A model generated the notes under the pieces. That model was not told the DNA's origin, searched no databases, and was given only the letters and a program-made list of their open reading frames with translations. Below are positions 1 to 13,489 of a stretch of 64,000 nt of DNA, piece after piece. The stretch covers positions 10,814,364 to 10,878,363 of the forward strand of contig CM055113.1 in assembly GCA_029204225.1 (NCBI GenBank). Reading direction: 5' to 3'. How positions within the stretch are numbered: position 1 is the stretch's first letter; every line of letters begins with the position of its first letter. The position numbers and the translations under genes were made by a program. The DNA comes from Diphasiastrum complanatum (taxonomy: Eukaryota; Streptophyta; Lycopodiopsida; Lycopodiales; Lycopodiaceae).

Positions 1-159
1 CATTTATTCTCCCCCTCTCTCCAACAGACACCTCTCTCCAACAGACACCTGCCACCGACATGACAATTCGAGCCTCAGCCCAAGGAATGACGACCAAGAA
101 GATCAAACTGAGTGCACACACAGCCCACAAGGTATATTCCTGAGTCTGTCTTTCTTTCA

Positions 160-560
160 ATTCAGGAACTGACTAGAGTTGAAAAGGCACTTAGCCAATC
201 AGACTCTGATCTCTGAAGAGAAACAATGGATAGAGAGTATTTCTCTTTGATCAAGAACCAGACATGGTCATTGATCAAACTACTTGCCGACAACAATCTT
301 ATCGATTGCAAATGGGTCTTCAAGTTCAAATATAAAGTTGACGGGAGTATTGACTGAATGAAGGCCCGACTAGTAGCCAAAGGATTTTCTTAGATCCCAA
401 ACATTGACCACAATGAGACTTTCAATCAAGTAGTCAAACATTCATCTACCGAGTCCTCTTATCATTTGTTGTTGCGGCCGACTTCGAAGTACATCAAGTC
501 GATGTACAAGCAGCTTATCTAAATGGATTTATAGAAGAAGATATTTACATGATACATCCC
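160..560 (+). pseudogene. Ty1/copia reverse transcriptase N-terminal fragment
   Basis: The plus strand reads, with stops, like the start of a copia RT: WSLIKLLADNNLIDCKWVFK, then MKARLVAKGFS and finally EEDIYMIHPKGY. In the family these mark the fingers region of RT, after the integrase. Stop codons break it near 357 and 391, so it cannot be functional. It runs straight into gag-pre-integrase sequence near 565, which is the wrong order for copia. Confidence 0.8.
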
Positions 561-1517
561 AAGGGATACATGAAGAAGTTTGTTCATCTTGGTGACGATA
601 GCACTCACACTATCGAAGGTGAAGGTACTGTAAGATTAAGATTCCAGTATGGTCAATTCAAACTACTATCGAAAGTCATGTATGCTCCTAAATTATCTAC
701 AAATTCGTTATCGGTAAGTAGAATCACAGATTTAGGTCATAGGGTGGAGTTTGAATCTGACCAATGCAAAATTATCGATAGAAGTAATAAGATCCTTGCA
801 CTCGGCAAGAGACATGGATACTTATATAGATTGGCACATTGTTATTCTGATTCTAGTCAAGCTTTGAAAACCTCTGTTCTTGTCAATAAAACACTATTAC
901 GACATCATCACTTAGGATACTTGAATTATGCATCTGTTTCAAACATGTCCAGACAATCCCTAGTACTTGATCTCGACTATCCTTTTGGTAAAGTCAATCT
1001 CCCTGTCTACCATAGCTGCATCTTTGGAAAGCAGACTAGGATTCCTTTTAGATCGAGTTATAAACTGCAACAAAAGGTCTGTTAGATGTTGTTCATACAA
1101 ATATATGTGGACCTATGCAAACTCCTTCATTACTAGATGCAAAGTATTTCATTACCTTTATTGACAAATTTTCTAGAAGAACAGCTGTTTACTTCATTAA
1201 ACAGGAAGTCAGAAGCTTTCATCAAGTTCAGACAATTCAAAGAGCATGCAAAAAATCAGACTGGTAAACGAATCAAAGCACTGAGATCCAATAACAGGGG
1301 AGAATACATCTCCAATAAATTCAAGGAGTACTGTTTTAACAACGACATTGAGCAACGTGAAGATCAAAATGATAGTTTTATCTCTTTGCTTTTTGGAAAT
1401 GTTCCTTTTAATGATGGATACATCAGAGCCCAAGAGTTTTTTGAATGTTTTCTTGGCACCCATAATCCATTGTCATCTTTCTCATTGAAGAGAAGCACAG
1501 AGTCGATTGAATAGCAC
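549..1517 (+). pseudogene. Ty1/copia GAG-pre-integrase and integrase fragment
   Basis: The open stretch from 549 to 1085 contains the protease-to-integrase linker of copia (VHLGDDSTHTIEGEGTVRL, then SVSRITDLGHRVEFE, HLGYLNYASVSNMSRQS). Downstream, in broken frames, there is integrase core sequence (FITFIDKFSRRTAVYF-like, then GKRIKALRSNNRGEY, where the second catalytic Asp is replaced by Asn). A related copy lies at 21.8-22.6 kb. The open frame begins in RT sequence and continues in gag-pre-integrase sequence, so its first residues are a chimera. Frameshifts and the lost Asp show it is dead. Confidence 0.8.
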
Positions 1518-1589
1518 GACCTCATTGATGGCACCGTAGGTATTCAGAAGTCGCTGCCTGACGGGAACGGACATGTTGGCACAGGGGGC

Positions 1590-2000
1590 AGCATTCAGTG
1601 AAGTATGAAGTTTTTCAGTATTTGCAATGCCTATTGTAGATGTTTCTGAAGTGCATCTAAATAGACTAAGTTGTGAATTCTCTGCAATTCTTAACTCAGT
1701 AAGTTTAGATCACAAACAAGTAATAAGTGAATTTAAAGATGTCTTTTCATCATAATTACCTCATGGCTTACCATCATCTAGGTCAGTAGACCACATAACA
1801 GAGTTAATTCCAAGAAGTAAACCTATCTCTAGACAATTTTATAGGTTCTTTCATAAAAGAAGAGAGAGAAATCTCAAATAAAATAGAAAACTATTTAAGG
1901 ATGGGACACATCCAACTCAGTAAGTCACCATGGGGTGCTCATCTTCTTCTAAAAGTGAAGAAGGATGGAGGTTTTCAGATCTGTTGAGCAAAGTGACTAT
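1590..2000 (+). pseudogene. Ty3/gypsy protease-RT linker fragment
   Basis: Plus-strand reading gives ISEFKDVFSS, LPHGLPSSRSVDHI, ELIPRSKPISRQFYRF, MGHIQLSKSPWGAHLLLKVK and KKDGGFQIC. This is the classic gypsy region just before RT motif A: a stretch like LPPHRSVDHAIDLIPGSKPISRPPYR, then S.SPWGAPVLLVKKKDG. Stops and frame changes interrupt it, and it ends before any catalytic motif. A related but separate fragment lies at 19.06-19.35 kb. Confidence 0.75.
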
Positions 2001-2523
2001 TATGAATAATTATTCGTTACATAATGTACGACATTGTTATAGGTGCCCACATTATACATACTAATCATGACCATATATGAAAAGAGTTACCTAAAAAAGT
2101 ATAAGCAATTTCCTTCCGATTGTGGAGTAATAGATTGGTAGTCCAATGCTGATCTATGGGGAAAGCCACATCATGCTTTGTGGTAGGATGAATGAAGCGC
2201 TTATGAGAGTGAGAGAGATGAAGAGAACAAGAGAGAAAGAGAGAGAACAAAAGTGGTGTGAAGAAGTTCGATTCACCACCACTTCATTGATAGCTTTCTA
2301 AGGGAGAAGGTAGGGTTCATAGGTGTCATGATCCTATCTTCTATGGATATCTTGTAGAACAAGTCGAGAAGGCCTTTCATGTAAAAGCTTATCATCAAGT
2401 TTGAAAACTACGCATGAAAAGCTATATTGATGTAGCTTGTTTGTTTTGTGGTAGCAATGTACTCTCAAGGAGTGAGAGCATAATGAAGATATTGTATAAT
2501 GCCATACGCATTGAACAGATTCC

Positions 2524-2681
<158 letters not shown>

Positions 2682-2897
2682 AAAATCATACATAGTTCCT
2701 CGTGAAAAGTCAAGACCAAACTTTTTGAAACCTTTATTCATAAATTAACAAGATAAAACAAGGCTGAAAAGTATATATAGTACTCAAAAGGAAAAAAAAC
2801 ACCGTAAAACAAACCTTATTTCAAGATATCTAGTTGGTCCAGTCACCATCCCACCACACTGTGCAAGTTAGCACAATGAGGAAGACAGATGTCAACG

Positions 2898-3256
2898 CTA
2901 AATGTGTACCATTTCCCACTTTTCCATTTTAATTTTACTTAAATGTAGAAAAGGGTCTTCCATAAACTTTTGAGGTTTGAACCATGTGATAAGGGCTCGT
3001 TTAGCAGTTTTCCAATCTATAAGCTCAATCTCATCTTGATTATAGTACCAATCTTGTGCTGCACCCGTTAAGGCCATTGAAAATAGCTTAAGTTTATCTT
3101 GAGAAAAAACTTCGTCGTAGAGTTTACAAGATTCGGCATAGATTTGAAGAAATCTAACTGGATCTGTTAATCCATTGTATTTGGGTAGATCCAAACGAGG
3201 TGATCTCCTAACAATGATTGGATTGACTTATTGAGGAGCAGCTCTAGGAGTAGCCA
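2898..3256 (-). pseudogene. Ty3/gypsy gag N-terminal part
   Basis: The minus strand encodes a retrotransposon gag capsid segment: LDLPKYNGLTDPVRFLQIYA, KLFSMALTGAAQDWYYNQ, DWKTAKRALITWF and HLSKIKM. The probable start is MATPRAAPQ at about 3256, with a stop shortly after it before the conserved block. In the family this is the capsid region with the W-x-F-K block. It belongs to the element whose LTR and primer site lie at 4569-5349. Everything downstream of gag (protease, RT, integrase) is missing, since the minus strand left of 2898 holds unrelated DNA. Confidence 0.8.
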
Positions 3257-4568
3257 TTTTTGCAAATTAAATCAATCAGACAATGAGATTGGATCTAGAT
3301 TTTCAAGTGAAATCTATCTTAGTTCAGATCTGCAAAATTTCTCCCACTTGACAATAATCAGATTTCTGATTTTTGGAAAATGATCTATGATCAAGCAATC
3401 GACACGTCTAAGAATGATGAATTCTCAGAAAATTGCAACAGAATTAGCAAAATTTGACAAAGGCTTGATTTGAAAAATCAGAACCTAAAAATAGTACTAG
3501 CGAATGTTTCTTGGACGAAGGTTCACTCGGCGAAGGTTCATCAATGTTATTTTTGTTAAAAAAAATCTATGATCAGATTTTTTTTTGACAAATTTGGTAA
3601 AACTAACTTTGTCGAACTCTTAGATAGCGAACTTGACTCAAATAAAGCTAGGATAGAACTGGCGAAGATTCTTTATGCACAAAAATATGGTTTTTGTAGT
3701 TTGGCGAGGGTAAAAATAGAGATTTTTCTAGATTTTGACCAAATTAACATTCGTCGAACTCAAAAATGGTAACTTATTATAAATAGAATTCTCAGAAGTT
3801 TCAGTGAAGCTTACAAATTTAATACTGTTATTTTTGCAAAAAAAGAGACTTTTTTGACAAAAATTGAACAATATGACACGTGGCCTCTACTTATCGTTTA
3901 CCAAACTCACTGATGAACCAAAATGATAAGTTAGACTGACACAGACTTTGGCAAAGATTTCTGGCAAAGGTTCTTTCTGAAAATTGAAAATTTTGTAAAA
4001 AGGTGTTAAACTCTTCACATAAATTTACTCTTTTCTAGATGAATAGTCACTATGACCTTCTATTTTTAGAATTAATGTTTGCCGACCTGGCAGTAGATAG
4101 ATCTGAATCACACCTATGCATAGTGAATCGGACGAATGTTCGTTTTTTGTATTTTTTAGGATTTTGAGTGTTTTCTGATGGTTTTTCTAATGGTTTTGGA
4201 AATTTGCTGGAAAGGAAGGTTCTGTGATCAAAACCGAAGGTGCCTGCAACTCGGCAAACGTTTCTTGAAAGAGGGTAAAAAGTATGACAAATTTTGTCTC
4301 CTTTTGACCAAGATTTGACAGATTTGATCGATTTTTGTTGTTTTTTTAGATTTCTCAAATCCAAATGGATCTTAAAAATGTTGATCTGAGTAGCTATCCT
4401 TGTTCAACAATCAGATTAAATTTCAAACAACAAGATCCACTCAAATCAGGCAAAATCACTTTCAAACTAACCCTAAATGCAATTTTAACACTATTCATGC
4501 CACGACAAGATGCATAATGCAAGCTAACCATCCAACAACCATGCTACAAACTAAGAAATTGGCGTAGC
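3257..4568 (-). other. Leader region of the minus-strand gypsy element
   Basis: This non-coding stretch lies between the primer site and the gag start. It contains irregularly repeated GGCGAAGGTTC-like motifs (for example near 3511-3541, 3711 and 3961-3972). A long leader of this kind is typical of plant gypsy elements. The open frames at 3569-3772 and 4050-4364 show no recognisable domain and I do not call them genes. Confidence 0.5.
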
Positions 4569-4586
4569 TCCCCGACAACGGTGCCA
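4569..4586 (-). other. Primer binding site complementary to tRNA-Asp
   Basis: On the minus strand the 18 bases read TGGCACCGTTGTCGGGGA. The 3' end of plant tRNA-Asp is complementary to TGGCGCCGTTGCCGGGGA, so 16 of 18 positions fit. The site lies 4 bases inside the LTR end, as expected for a gypsy element that uses tRNA-Asp. Confidence 0.85.
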
Positions 4587-4590
4587 AAAT

Positions 4591-5349
4591 TGTAGTGGGT
4601 TTCTTTCCTAGCCTACCCTCAACCCAAGATCCAAGCAATCTAGCATCAAGGAGATGAGGTTAGTTGTCACGTGTAGGTTTATTCCCATGAGAGCAATAAC
4701 ATATCTTAGATTTCAGCATGAATGGGAGATCTACATCTAATTCTAACATCAATTAAGCATTAACACTACTCCATTAACCCTACAATCCACATTGAAGATA
4801 GCTTACTCTTTCTCTCTCACAAAAAGTATAATAAAGATAAATCCCAATAACATTCAGATCCAACAATTGATAAATCCAAAGAAAGCATGAAAAATGGAGG
4901 AAAGAGTTAGAGAGCAAGGACATTCACAAATCCATTCCATAAGAGAACCAATCTGCTTGTATTGAAATGAGGATGTGAACATGATTTCCAAACTCGAGTT
5001 TGGCACTATTTATAGTAGAGAGGAGGACTTTGGCCTCAAAATCCTATTGGTCCATTTTTACCTCCCTAACTATTCAAACTTTTAAAAGAGTGAGAACCCA
5101 TTTAAAATTGGAGGGAACCCATTTGAATTTGAATTTGAACCAATTTTGGTGGGAGTCCCAACTTTATTCACTAACTTGAAACTTAAGCCCTACGACATTA
5201 AAAGTTCCGCAAAAAGGCCTAAATCCTTGTATTGACTTTTAACTAATCAAATAACTATGTGATCATCGGGTTGGACTTACACACATAGGGTGCCAAATCC
5301 CTCTCACTTATTAACTAAGGTTAGGGTTGCCTCGAGGTCCCCTCCAACA
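4591..5349 (-). repeat. LTR of the minus-strand gypsy element
   Basis: On the minus strand the segment starts TGTTGGAGGGGACC and ends CCCACTACA, directly followed by the tRNA-Asp primer site. This gives the usual TG...CA ends and about 760 bp. The outer end could be 3 bases further right (TGTTGTTGG). The second LTR is not in the window, so ends and TSD cannot be confirmed. It interrupts copia sequence that resumes at 5350. Confidence 0.7.
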
Positions 5350-6150
5350 ACAGTCGACGATGTCGAAGAGGAGCTGTATTCCTTCCAACTAGAAGGATTC
5401 GAAGTCAAGGGCCAAGGGCACAAAGTGTGCAAGCTGCACAAAGCAATCTATGGTTTGAAATAGGTTGCTAGAGCATGGTTCAATAGAATCAACTCTTATC
5501 TCATTCAATTGGATTTTGCAAGCAATTCAGCTGACTGTAATGTTTATTCCAAGCATATAGGTGTCCAGTCAGTTTATATAGCTCTTTACGTAGATGATGC
5601 ATTTATTTTGTCTTACGACACTTTCCTACTGCACACTACTAAGAGTGATATGTCAAAAGAATTTGCATGAATGATCTAGGCGCTATCCATTCTTTGCCAG
5701 GATTTCACATTACTAGAAATAGATTGCAGAAGAAGATCTATCTTAGCCAACAGACATATCTAAAAGGCATTTTAGAAAAAATTTATGTGTCTGATTGCAA
5801 ACCAATTGATACACCAATGGATCCAAGTAGTGTATTTTTATTTAACCTTCTTATGTTGAGACTGATAATGAAGTACTCGACTTAGTGAAGTACCCTTATC
5901 ATTCACTAATCTAAGATTCAAAACACTTACACTCAATCCAAGTTTCCACTCAAGATGCAAACATATAGAAATAAAATTCCACTACTTCAGAGAGATAGTG
6001 CAATAGAAGCAGATAAAGTTAGAATTTATGTGAGTGAAAAAATGTTGCAGATGTCTTCACCAAATCTCTACCCAAGGACAAATACCTAGGATTTAATTCA
6101 TTGTTAAATCTCAAAATTCAAGGTTTTTTAGATCTTCATTAAAGGGGAGT
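5350..6150 (+). pseudogene. Ty1/copia RT palm to RNase H end
   Basis: The plus strand reads VCKLHKAIYGLK, then ARAWFNRI, then IALYVDDAFILSY with an intact YVDD catalytic box near 5590, then GAIHSLPGFHITRNRLQKKI, YLSQQTYLKGILEK and DCKPIDTPMDPSS. These are the RT core and thumb of copia. Decayed RNase H sequence follows, and a purine-rich AAAGGGGAG near 6141 that looks like a polypurine tract. In-frame stops (5461, 5668) and shifts kill it. It probably belongs with the RT fragment at 160-560, split by the gypsy insertion and rearrangement. Confidence 0.8.
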
Positions 6151-6159
6151 TCCTTGGAA

Positions 6160-9100
6160 ATTTTGTTGATGATGATCTAAGAAACCATTATACAATCACC
6201 ATATACTGGTACTTATAGACTTACTCAAAAGTTATGCATAGTGGATAGTCTATAAAAAAACTCTAAATAATGTCATCCATGTTCAACATCAGTTGCCTTG
6301 CCACTGGTTGTGATTGTCCATGCTACCAAATTTCCATTATAATAAGAATCAACAGCTATTGGTTCTACACGTAAATGCATACTGATGTCTGTATACATAC
6401 ATCGTGAAGTGGACAACAAGCAATTGAAAAATGTACTTGATACTTATGTCTACCAAATATTGCATCACAAGGTACAACACTACTGGGTCTGTAATCAATC
6501 ATTATTCATAATCAATATTGTTTTCTTTGTGAGGTGAACATCCTTGGATGTCATGGGCTAGCTAAAACCAATTTGTTGCATTGTTTTTACTACATTATTT
6601 TGATGTCCAAGCATCACTTGTAGTGGCTTGCAACATGAATAAAGCCTCCACATAATCCACTCTTTCATTTGAGATGAGAGATGTCGTGCAGTCATGTAAA
6701 TTGGTCCTTTCTTACTCTCATCTTGTATACCATGACATATTTTTCCCTCTTTTCAACATGGTTGATATCTTTATATGCGATTTGAGAGATTTTTGGACCA
6801 TTGTATAGTTGGGTAGCAATAAATAGCAACATAGCCTCTCTTTTTACTAGTAAAAGCTCATTTATTTTCTGACACAATTGTGTTATCCCTCATATATCTT
6901 GTACCCATTTAGGTCCTTATGCACAATAATATCTGCAAAAAATGACATGGTTTAATCAACATAGTTTCAAAAAGCAAATAATAGTGATAAATGTAACCAT
7001 AGCACTATGTATTTTCATTGTGAAATAAACATTAATAGTAGAGCTTAGATGTGACAAACCTACAAACTGTGATCCACTTGAGAGAGTCTGGTTTATTCAC
7101 AATGTGTTATTGTCTCACAAGGTTTGTTGCGATCTTTTTACGATTGCTTTCACCCACCAAGAAATCTTGTGCTCTTCTTGTGTCACATATGCTTGTTCTC
7201 ACAGTAGGGGTTTGTGTATACAATCTATTAAGATTCATAGAAGATAAAGCAAATGAGCTCTTTCTGTGCCATATATGCTTGTAGGGGTTTGTATATAGAA
7301 TCTATTGATCTTATAGACTCATTTTGACCATGTCAGGCGGAAACATACTTTTGTACAATACATTCCTATATGCATTGGTATAGAAAGAGAAAAAAAAAGG
7401 TTAATCCAAACACTTTCATTTTGGAAATTTTTGGGAATTGTGCCTAGCTAAAAGAGGGCATCGATTGAGGGAAGAATGTATTGGCCATATTTTGTCAGAT
7501 TCTGGATCGGGCATCTATGATGAGAAGTATGGAATAAAAATTGCACGCACAAAATCTTATAGATGTTGAACTAAAATTGTTTGACTTTTTCTTTTATTTT
7601 TCAAAAAATGTATCCGAAATGAAGACTCTTGATCTTGTCGCTCAAAATAAATTGTGCATTGCACAAGTATTGGACTCTCGCATATATAACCTATTTACAA
7701 CTTCACAACTGAGAAGTCTACTACGAAATTTTTGTTTTTTTTAATAGTCTGAAGTACATGGAGATCCCATCCAATTTGTAGTTTATTTGCCCTCCTCACA
7801 AAAACCAGTGGCTCATTGTCGAGATTTTGTGATTTTTACGTATCTCTAAATGCATTTCTTTTGAAAGCCCAAAACCGCAAAAAGAAATCTTAAGTTTTAG
7901 AATTTTATTAGTATAGAATGCAATACCATTTTTAATTTTTTTTTGCATCATTTCGAAATGAGTTCAAGAATGTGTTTTGTTTCGAAATGAGCAACTCTGG
8001 TTAGGATGGGGATAATATATATTTTAAATCCTCTAGTTATGAGTTCATTTTCAATATGTGTAAAATATTGTTAGTGGGGGCTTAATTTTTAGCCCAATAT
8101 TGACTACAAAAACCAACATCAATATGGTTATCAACATGCAGAACAATCTTGATGAAGATTTCCTTGTAACTTGATAAGGGAAATTATTATCTGTACCTTG
8201 AAGGCTTAAGTAAAAGAAAAAAATAGAAAGTGTAAACAATTGCATCGACCCTTTCAAACTTAAAGATATTCACTCTAATAATTGTTTGCTTACTAAATAG
8301 CACATAACAGTTACAACACCTTTTAAAATTCAAGTGTTTTCTGTTTGCAGAAAGCAACATATTCATAGACAGTCAAATTGTCTTGCATGCAAATACATTT
8401 GCTTTTTTTGGTTGACGTTATTACTACTACTTCATGTCTAAATTTATTTCTTAGCCTTGAATATGATGTGTTGGCTATAGAGCAACTATTTATAACCTTG
8501 GTCGAATCCATCAAGAATGATCATCTTCTTTAAAATAGAATCAGAAGAGATTAAGAATCACTTTCTTGAAACACCATGCTTTCATGGTCTTCTATACCAG
8601 TTCTTCTATGCACTAGGAGTTGCATACACACATATTCTTGATAGAAATGGTGCTATTTGATTCTTGTGAGAACGCACAATCTCCTTCCTATATCTGTTAG
8701 GTACTCTCTTCTTTGTCATAATCGCGATGCTCTGTTATTGAATACAAGCAATGTGTATTTTTTTCTTCTTTCTCTTACTGACTGAATGATTTGCATGCTT
8801 TGATTTTAACACCCTCAAAAAAAATTTGAGTAAAAAAACATCAGAAAATAACTTCTACATTATTGATCATCACCATTCGCACAAGCAAAGAGATCATCTC
8901 TAAGCAAAAAACACCCTCATTGATGATGGCACCAAGAAATAATATGTTTTTCTAATAACATTGACTGTATTCTAACATACCACCTAGTTTAACAAGACAA
9001 CTAAAAGGAGATTACAAAGTCAAAATAAAAATTGTTATACTCATTGTATTGAAGATTTTTTTTGTAATTTTGAGTTATTTATAATATTTTTAATGGGGAT

Positions 9101-12100
9101 GTGTTATTTAGGCGCAATGGAGTCAAAGAAATTTTAATTATTATTATTTGGATTATAATACATTTCCATTGTGAAAAGTTATTATTTTTCATTCGAATCA
9201 GCAACAAGCAAGAATACAAAAAGGCTTACGACAAGTTTGTATTGTTGACATTGAGAATATAGTTTAGTGAATTTCTAGGAATAATCTATTTCATACTTTT
9301 ATATTGTAAAATTAGTTGTCAAGTAAAATACATGTATTCATCAAATTTTTTTTTGTCCATGACAAAATCCAATGTGATTAACTTAGGAGTAATATTGTGC
9401 AATGAATACATAACATTTTTCTTATTACTCTATGAATGACAAACTATCCACATTGTAGTACAATACAACAGACTCATAATCGTTCAATAACCATTTTGAC
9501 TTTCTGTTGTTAAAAAGATAATTTCTTATAAATTGTGTGGTTTGTTTTTACAAAAAGTCAATGTGAATGAAAAATGAATCAATAAAAATGTTTTCACACC
9601 AAGTAGATTGGAATTTTGATTTGTTTAATGATAGCCACATTCTGATTGCTTGTGTTGTGTTAAAGAGTAGATGCCTTACAGTACTAAAACTAGATTCTAG
9701 TTAAGTTGTTTGTGTTGAAATATGGCTTATAACCTTTTTAGTTTTGCTTAATAGATTTAAATAAGTAGGCAAACCTAGGGAGGATGAACAAGAAGTATTA
9801 TTCTTATGTCAAGAATTTCAATTCTCTATATCTGAGAAGATAACAGATGGGATTTTTCTCTCTCTCCTTTTGATGTTATTGAACAAGCTTATGACATAGT
9901 AATGAAAGATCTAAAACAAGTAAATCGAACTAACTCCAATGAGATATCCAAAGTCGAAACTGAAATAAAAAAAAAGTTCATAAAATTTTGGTGATATTGC
10001 ACTGTGTATATTAATATATAATATTGAGTGTTAATTCTATAATATTGAATACAATATACCAATATATTTTATACTGGTTATATCTAATAAAAATTCAAAA
10101 TATAATTTTCATATTGTCAAATTTCAAAAAATCTGATTTCAAATGGTTAGTTGAAAAATTAATATTTGATATATATTTTTTACTTTTATCTAATAAATTT
10201 TATGAAAATTGAAACTAGCTTTTATTGTACAAATATTTAAGCTTAAAAATTTAAAATTTTAAAAATTGAAATATGTTTTCTTTTTTTCGATACACTTTTT
10301 AGATTTTTTTGATTGTAACAACTATTTATTTATGAAAAACTAAAGATTGGAATAATGATTTTGTGTTATAAATCATGAGAATATTTTATGATTTTGATTA
10401 CGATTCTTGTACGAGTCTTGCAAACTCGTATAATCAGACTTGCATTACTCATATATGACTTAATCACGAGTCTACTTGTGAATTTTTAAGAGTTCAAAAA
10501 CTTATATAAAGCCTACCACTCTATTATAATTCGCTTAGACTTTCGCTCAAAGAGCAAAAGTATATGAGTAACAACAATAGATCATCTCTCTATTTTTTTT
10601 TTTCTCTCTCTCTATTCTATTGAATATCATTAGTTTGATCCTAGGTAAATTAATTCACCTCATTGTTTGACACAATTGGTTAATCTAATTATTAGTTTTA
10701 AACATGACATCAAGTTTGATCTCTAATGATCTCATAATAAAGATGATACTCTTTGAGAAAGGTTTCTGAAAAATCATTCAATAACCGCATGAATGTAAAA
10801 ACAAAAAAACATTACAACACTAGTTTTTATTTTTTTGAATAAGAAAAATTCTCAAGTAGTCCATGTGAGTGGAGCTCACTCGATAAATGAGGCTTGAAAA
10901 ATCTTAGCAAATCTCTTTGAAATCCAAGATGTCACCACAAGACTATATCCAAGAGAGAAGTTCTTTCACTTAAAAATGATAGAATTTTATGTCATAAATG
11001 ACCATATGAACAAATTTAGATTACTAATAAATCAACTGGCTCCAATTGGCTCTCCTGATACTATATCACTATTGAGCAATCTCCCAAATTCTAATGAGCA
11101 GTTTATCATAATGATGTCAACTCAACTAGATTCAACCATTTAGATACTAATTTCAAAGTTTATTTAAGACAAAATTAGAAAGAAAAATAAGGATTAACAT
11201 TAGAGTTGTTTTCAATACACTTTTGTGCGCGTGCGCATAAAACCCTTGGTCACTTGATGAGACATAACATGCCATCAAATGATTGAAATTTCAATCGTCA
11301 TTTGTATGTGGAACTAGTACTTCATTGTGTTATTGGAAGGCTTAAATTTTTCTCTCTCAATTGATGGCAATTTATTCCCAAAAAAACTTCAATTTTTTTC
11401 AGCAGTTTTTAGCACTTCAAATGGGTAACTATAGGTGCACCTATATATCTCTATAACACTCCAAATTTAATTTTTTTTATAGACATGTTTCTACGGTCAT
11501 AAAGATTTTTGAAAGTACATAGCCAAAGAAAGGACTGTAAAAAGCACCTCCAAAAGAGCTGCAACTTTTTAGCACCTTTCAATAATTTTCAACACTTTTC
11601 AACACTTGACATGGGTAATTTTAGATGCACACATTATCTCTACATAACTCCAAATTGAAAAAAAGTTGAGACATGTTTCTATGGTCATATAATACTTTTT
11701 AAAATAGACAATTCACAAGAATGTAGTCCCATATATGAAAATATTGAAGTTTCATCAGTACCCCCACATGTTTGACACATCATATCTTACATATAAGTTG
11801 CTCAAAATGAAGGTCTCAAAATTTTTAATTGGTATATGTATATATGAAGAACACACATGTGAAAGGACTTGATGTGATTCATCATAGTTTATGAGATATG
11901 ATTTTTGAATAAGTGCTTGAAATGCACACTTTTGTGTGCATTTTGTGATGAAGTATTTGATGAATTAGTAGTATTATCGTTCAAGAACAAAAAAAAGGTC
12001 ATTTCATTATAAGAAATGTAAGTTCAAAAAAGTCTTTTGAAGTTTTATGAATTGATCCAAGGAAAAATTGAGTGGAAAATTATAAGCCAAAGTGGAAAGA

Positions 12101-13020
12101 CTACAAATTAAACAAATATTAGACGATGTTTGGCTATGATATACATAAATTCAAAAAGAAAATAATGAGAACAAAAAAAAATAGTGCCAAACACATATTG
12201 TCTCAAAAATTTCAAAGAATGATTTTGATGCAAATAGTCATGATAAAAAAAAAACAAATTGTTGGCAGTTGGACTCGTGCTAGTCAAGACAAGACTATCA
12301 AGTGACATGAATTCATTCGAGTCTCACAAAAAGTTTAATGACATCATAAAATTGCATTTAGAAAACAACAACTCACCCGATATTGAGAGACAACTCAAAT
12401 TAGAGCGATGTCAAAATTGAATTCACAAAAGTCATCAAAAACATGCTACGTGTTTCAAATTTGACTAAAAACTTATTTCTAATAATCTAAATAACTGATT
12501 CTGGTCTCAAAAAATACATAGTACTTAATGATTCAAAACACGTCTTGGTAAGAGGCGTTATAGATGAATATTTATACTAGCTCAATATTGACAGTCCACT
12601 TGTGATGACTTTCATAATCACAGATGACAAAAATATGTTATGGCATAATATATTGAAACATTTCAATTTGAAGAGTGTCCAATACATGAATGAGAATAAT
12701 CTAGTCCTAGGACTAGTTTTGAAGGGACTATATACAATGAACTATGCAAGGATTATTTTATTAAACGCTCAAGAACCAAGGTCAAGATGGCTATGACTCA
12801 TAAAACTAAATATTTATCGGAATTTATTTAGTTTAATATTTGGAAAACTAATTTTATCAGACATTATCAGATGATTTATTCTAAGCATGGTCTCTAGAAG
12901 TACATGTACTAAAATTTGAAAATTTCAAAAAGTGTGAACTCTCACTTGTTCTATGAACAACATCATGAACGTTTGAAGTTTTCATCTTCTATGTTTATGG
13001 AAAACTAAAGAATTACACTT
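6160..13020. other. AT-rich DNA without a recognisable gene
   Basis: I found no protein motif, RNA gene or complete mobile element in this 6.9-kb stretch. Open frames here are short (at most about 80 codons), AT-driven and unlike any family I know. It contains poly(A/T) runs and one old duplication near 11.4-11.7 kb. Confidence 0.6.
11395..11700. repeat. Diverged tandem duplication
   Basis: Two related segments follow each other at about 11395-11510 and 11570-11695. Both carry the order TTTTTAGCAC or TTTTCAACAC, then ATGGGTAA, TAGRTGCAC, ATCTCTA, CTCCAAATT and ACATGTTTCTAYGGTCAT. The copies have diverged by many substitutions and small indels. Confidence 0.7.
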
Positions 13021-13121
13021 TGCTTAATCTTCACAATTTAGGCCTATGACCATGGCCCCTTGAATGTTCGTGAAAAGTTTACGCTTAATGGTTTCGAAGT
13101 GTTTTTTGAAATTGAACATCA

Positions 13122-13185
13122 ATGTGTGTGTGTGTGTGTGTGTGTGTACACACACCCACCCACCATACCTATGCACACACACATA

Positions 13186-13251
<66 letters not shown>

Positions 13252-13271
13252 GTGTGTGTGTGTGTGTGTGT
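13122..13271. repeat. (TG)n microsatellite pair with an inverted (AC) core
   Basis: A short (TG)n at 13122-13147 is followed by AC-rich sequence, then a second (TG)n from 13190 to 13271 broken by one GGGG. Alternating purine-pyrimidine tracts in both orientations can pair with each other. Open frames here are repeat artefacts. Confidence 0.95.
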
Positions 13272-13489
13272 TCAATTCCAAAAAAATACTTTTGAGCCAT
13301 TTTTATTTTCAAGCGTAAAATTTTCACGAAAATTCTAGGGGCCATTGTCATAGTCTTGAATCGAGAAAATTAAGAAGAGTGTAATTCATTATTTTTTCAT
13401 AAACACAAAAGATGAGAAACTTGGCCAATAGATTATATCAAAAGTGAGATACATATGACTAAATTAGAAAAAAAGTTAACTTCTTGAAA

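Noticed and set aside
3569-4364. Two open frames in the gypsy leader as genes
   Set aside because: They lie between primer site and gag, follow the repeated GGCGAAGGTTC words and show no domain.
13024-13351. Open frames rich in Thr-His or Cys-Val
   Set aside because: They are translations of (TG)n/(AC)n repeats in both directions.
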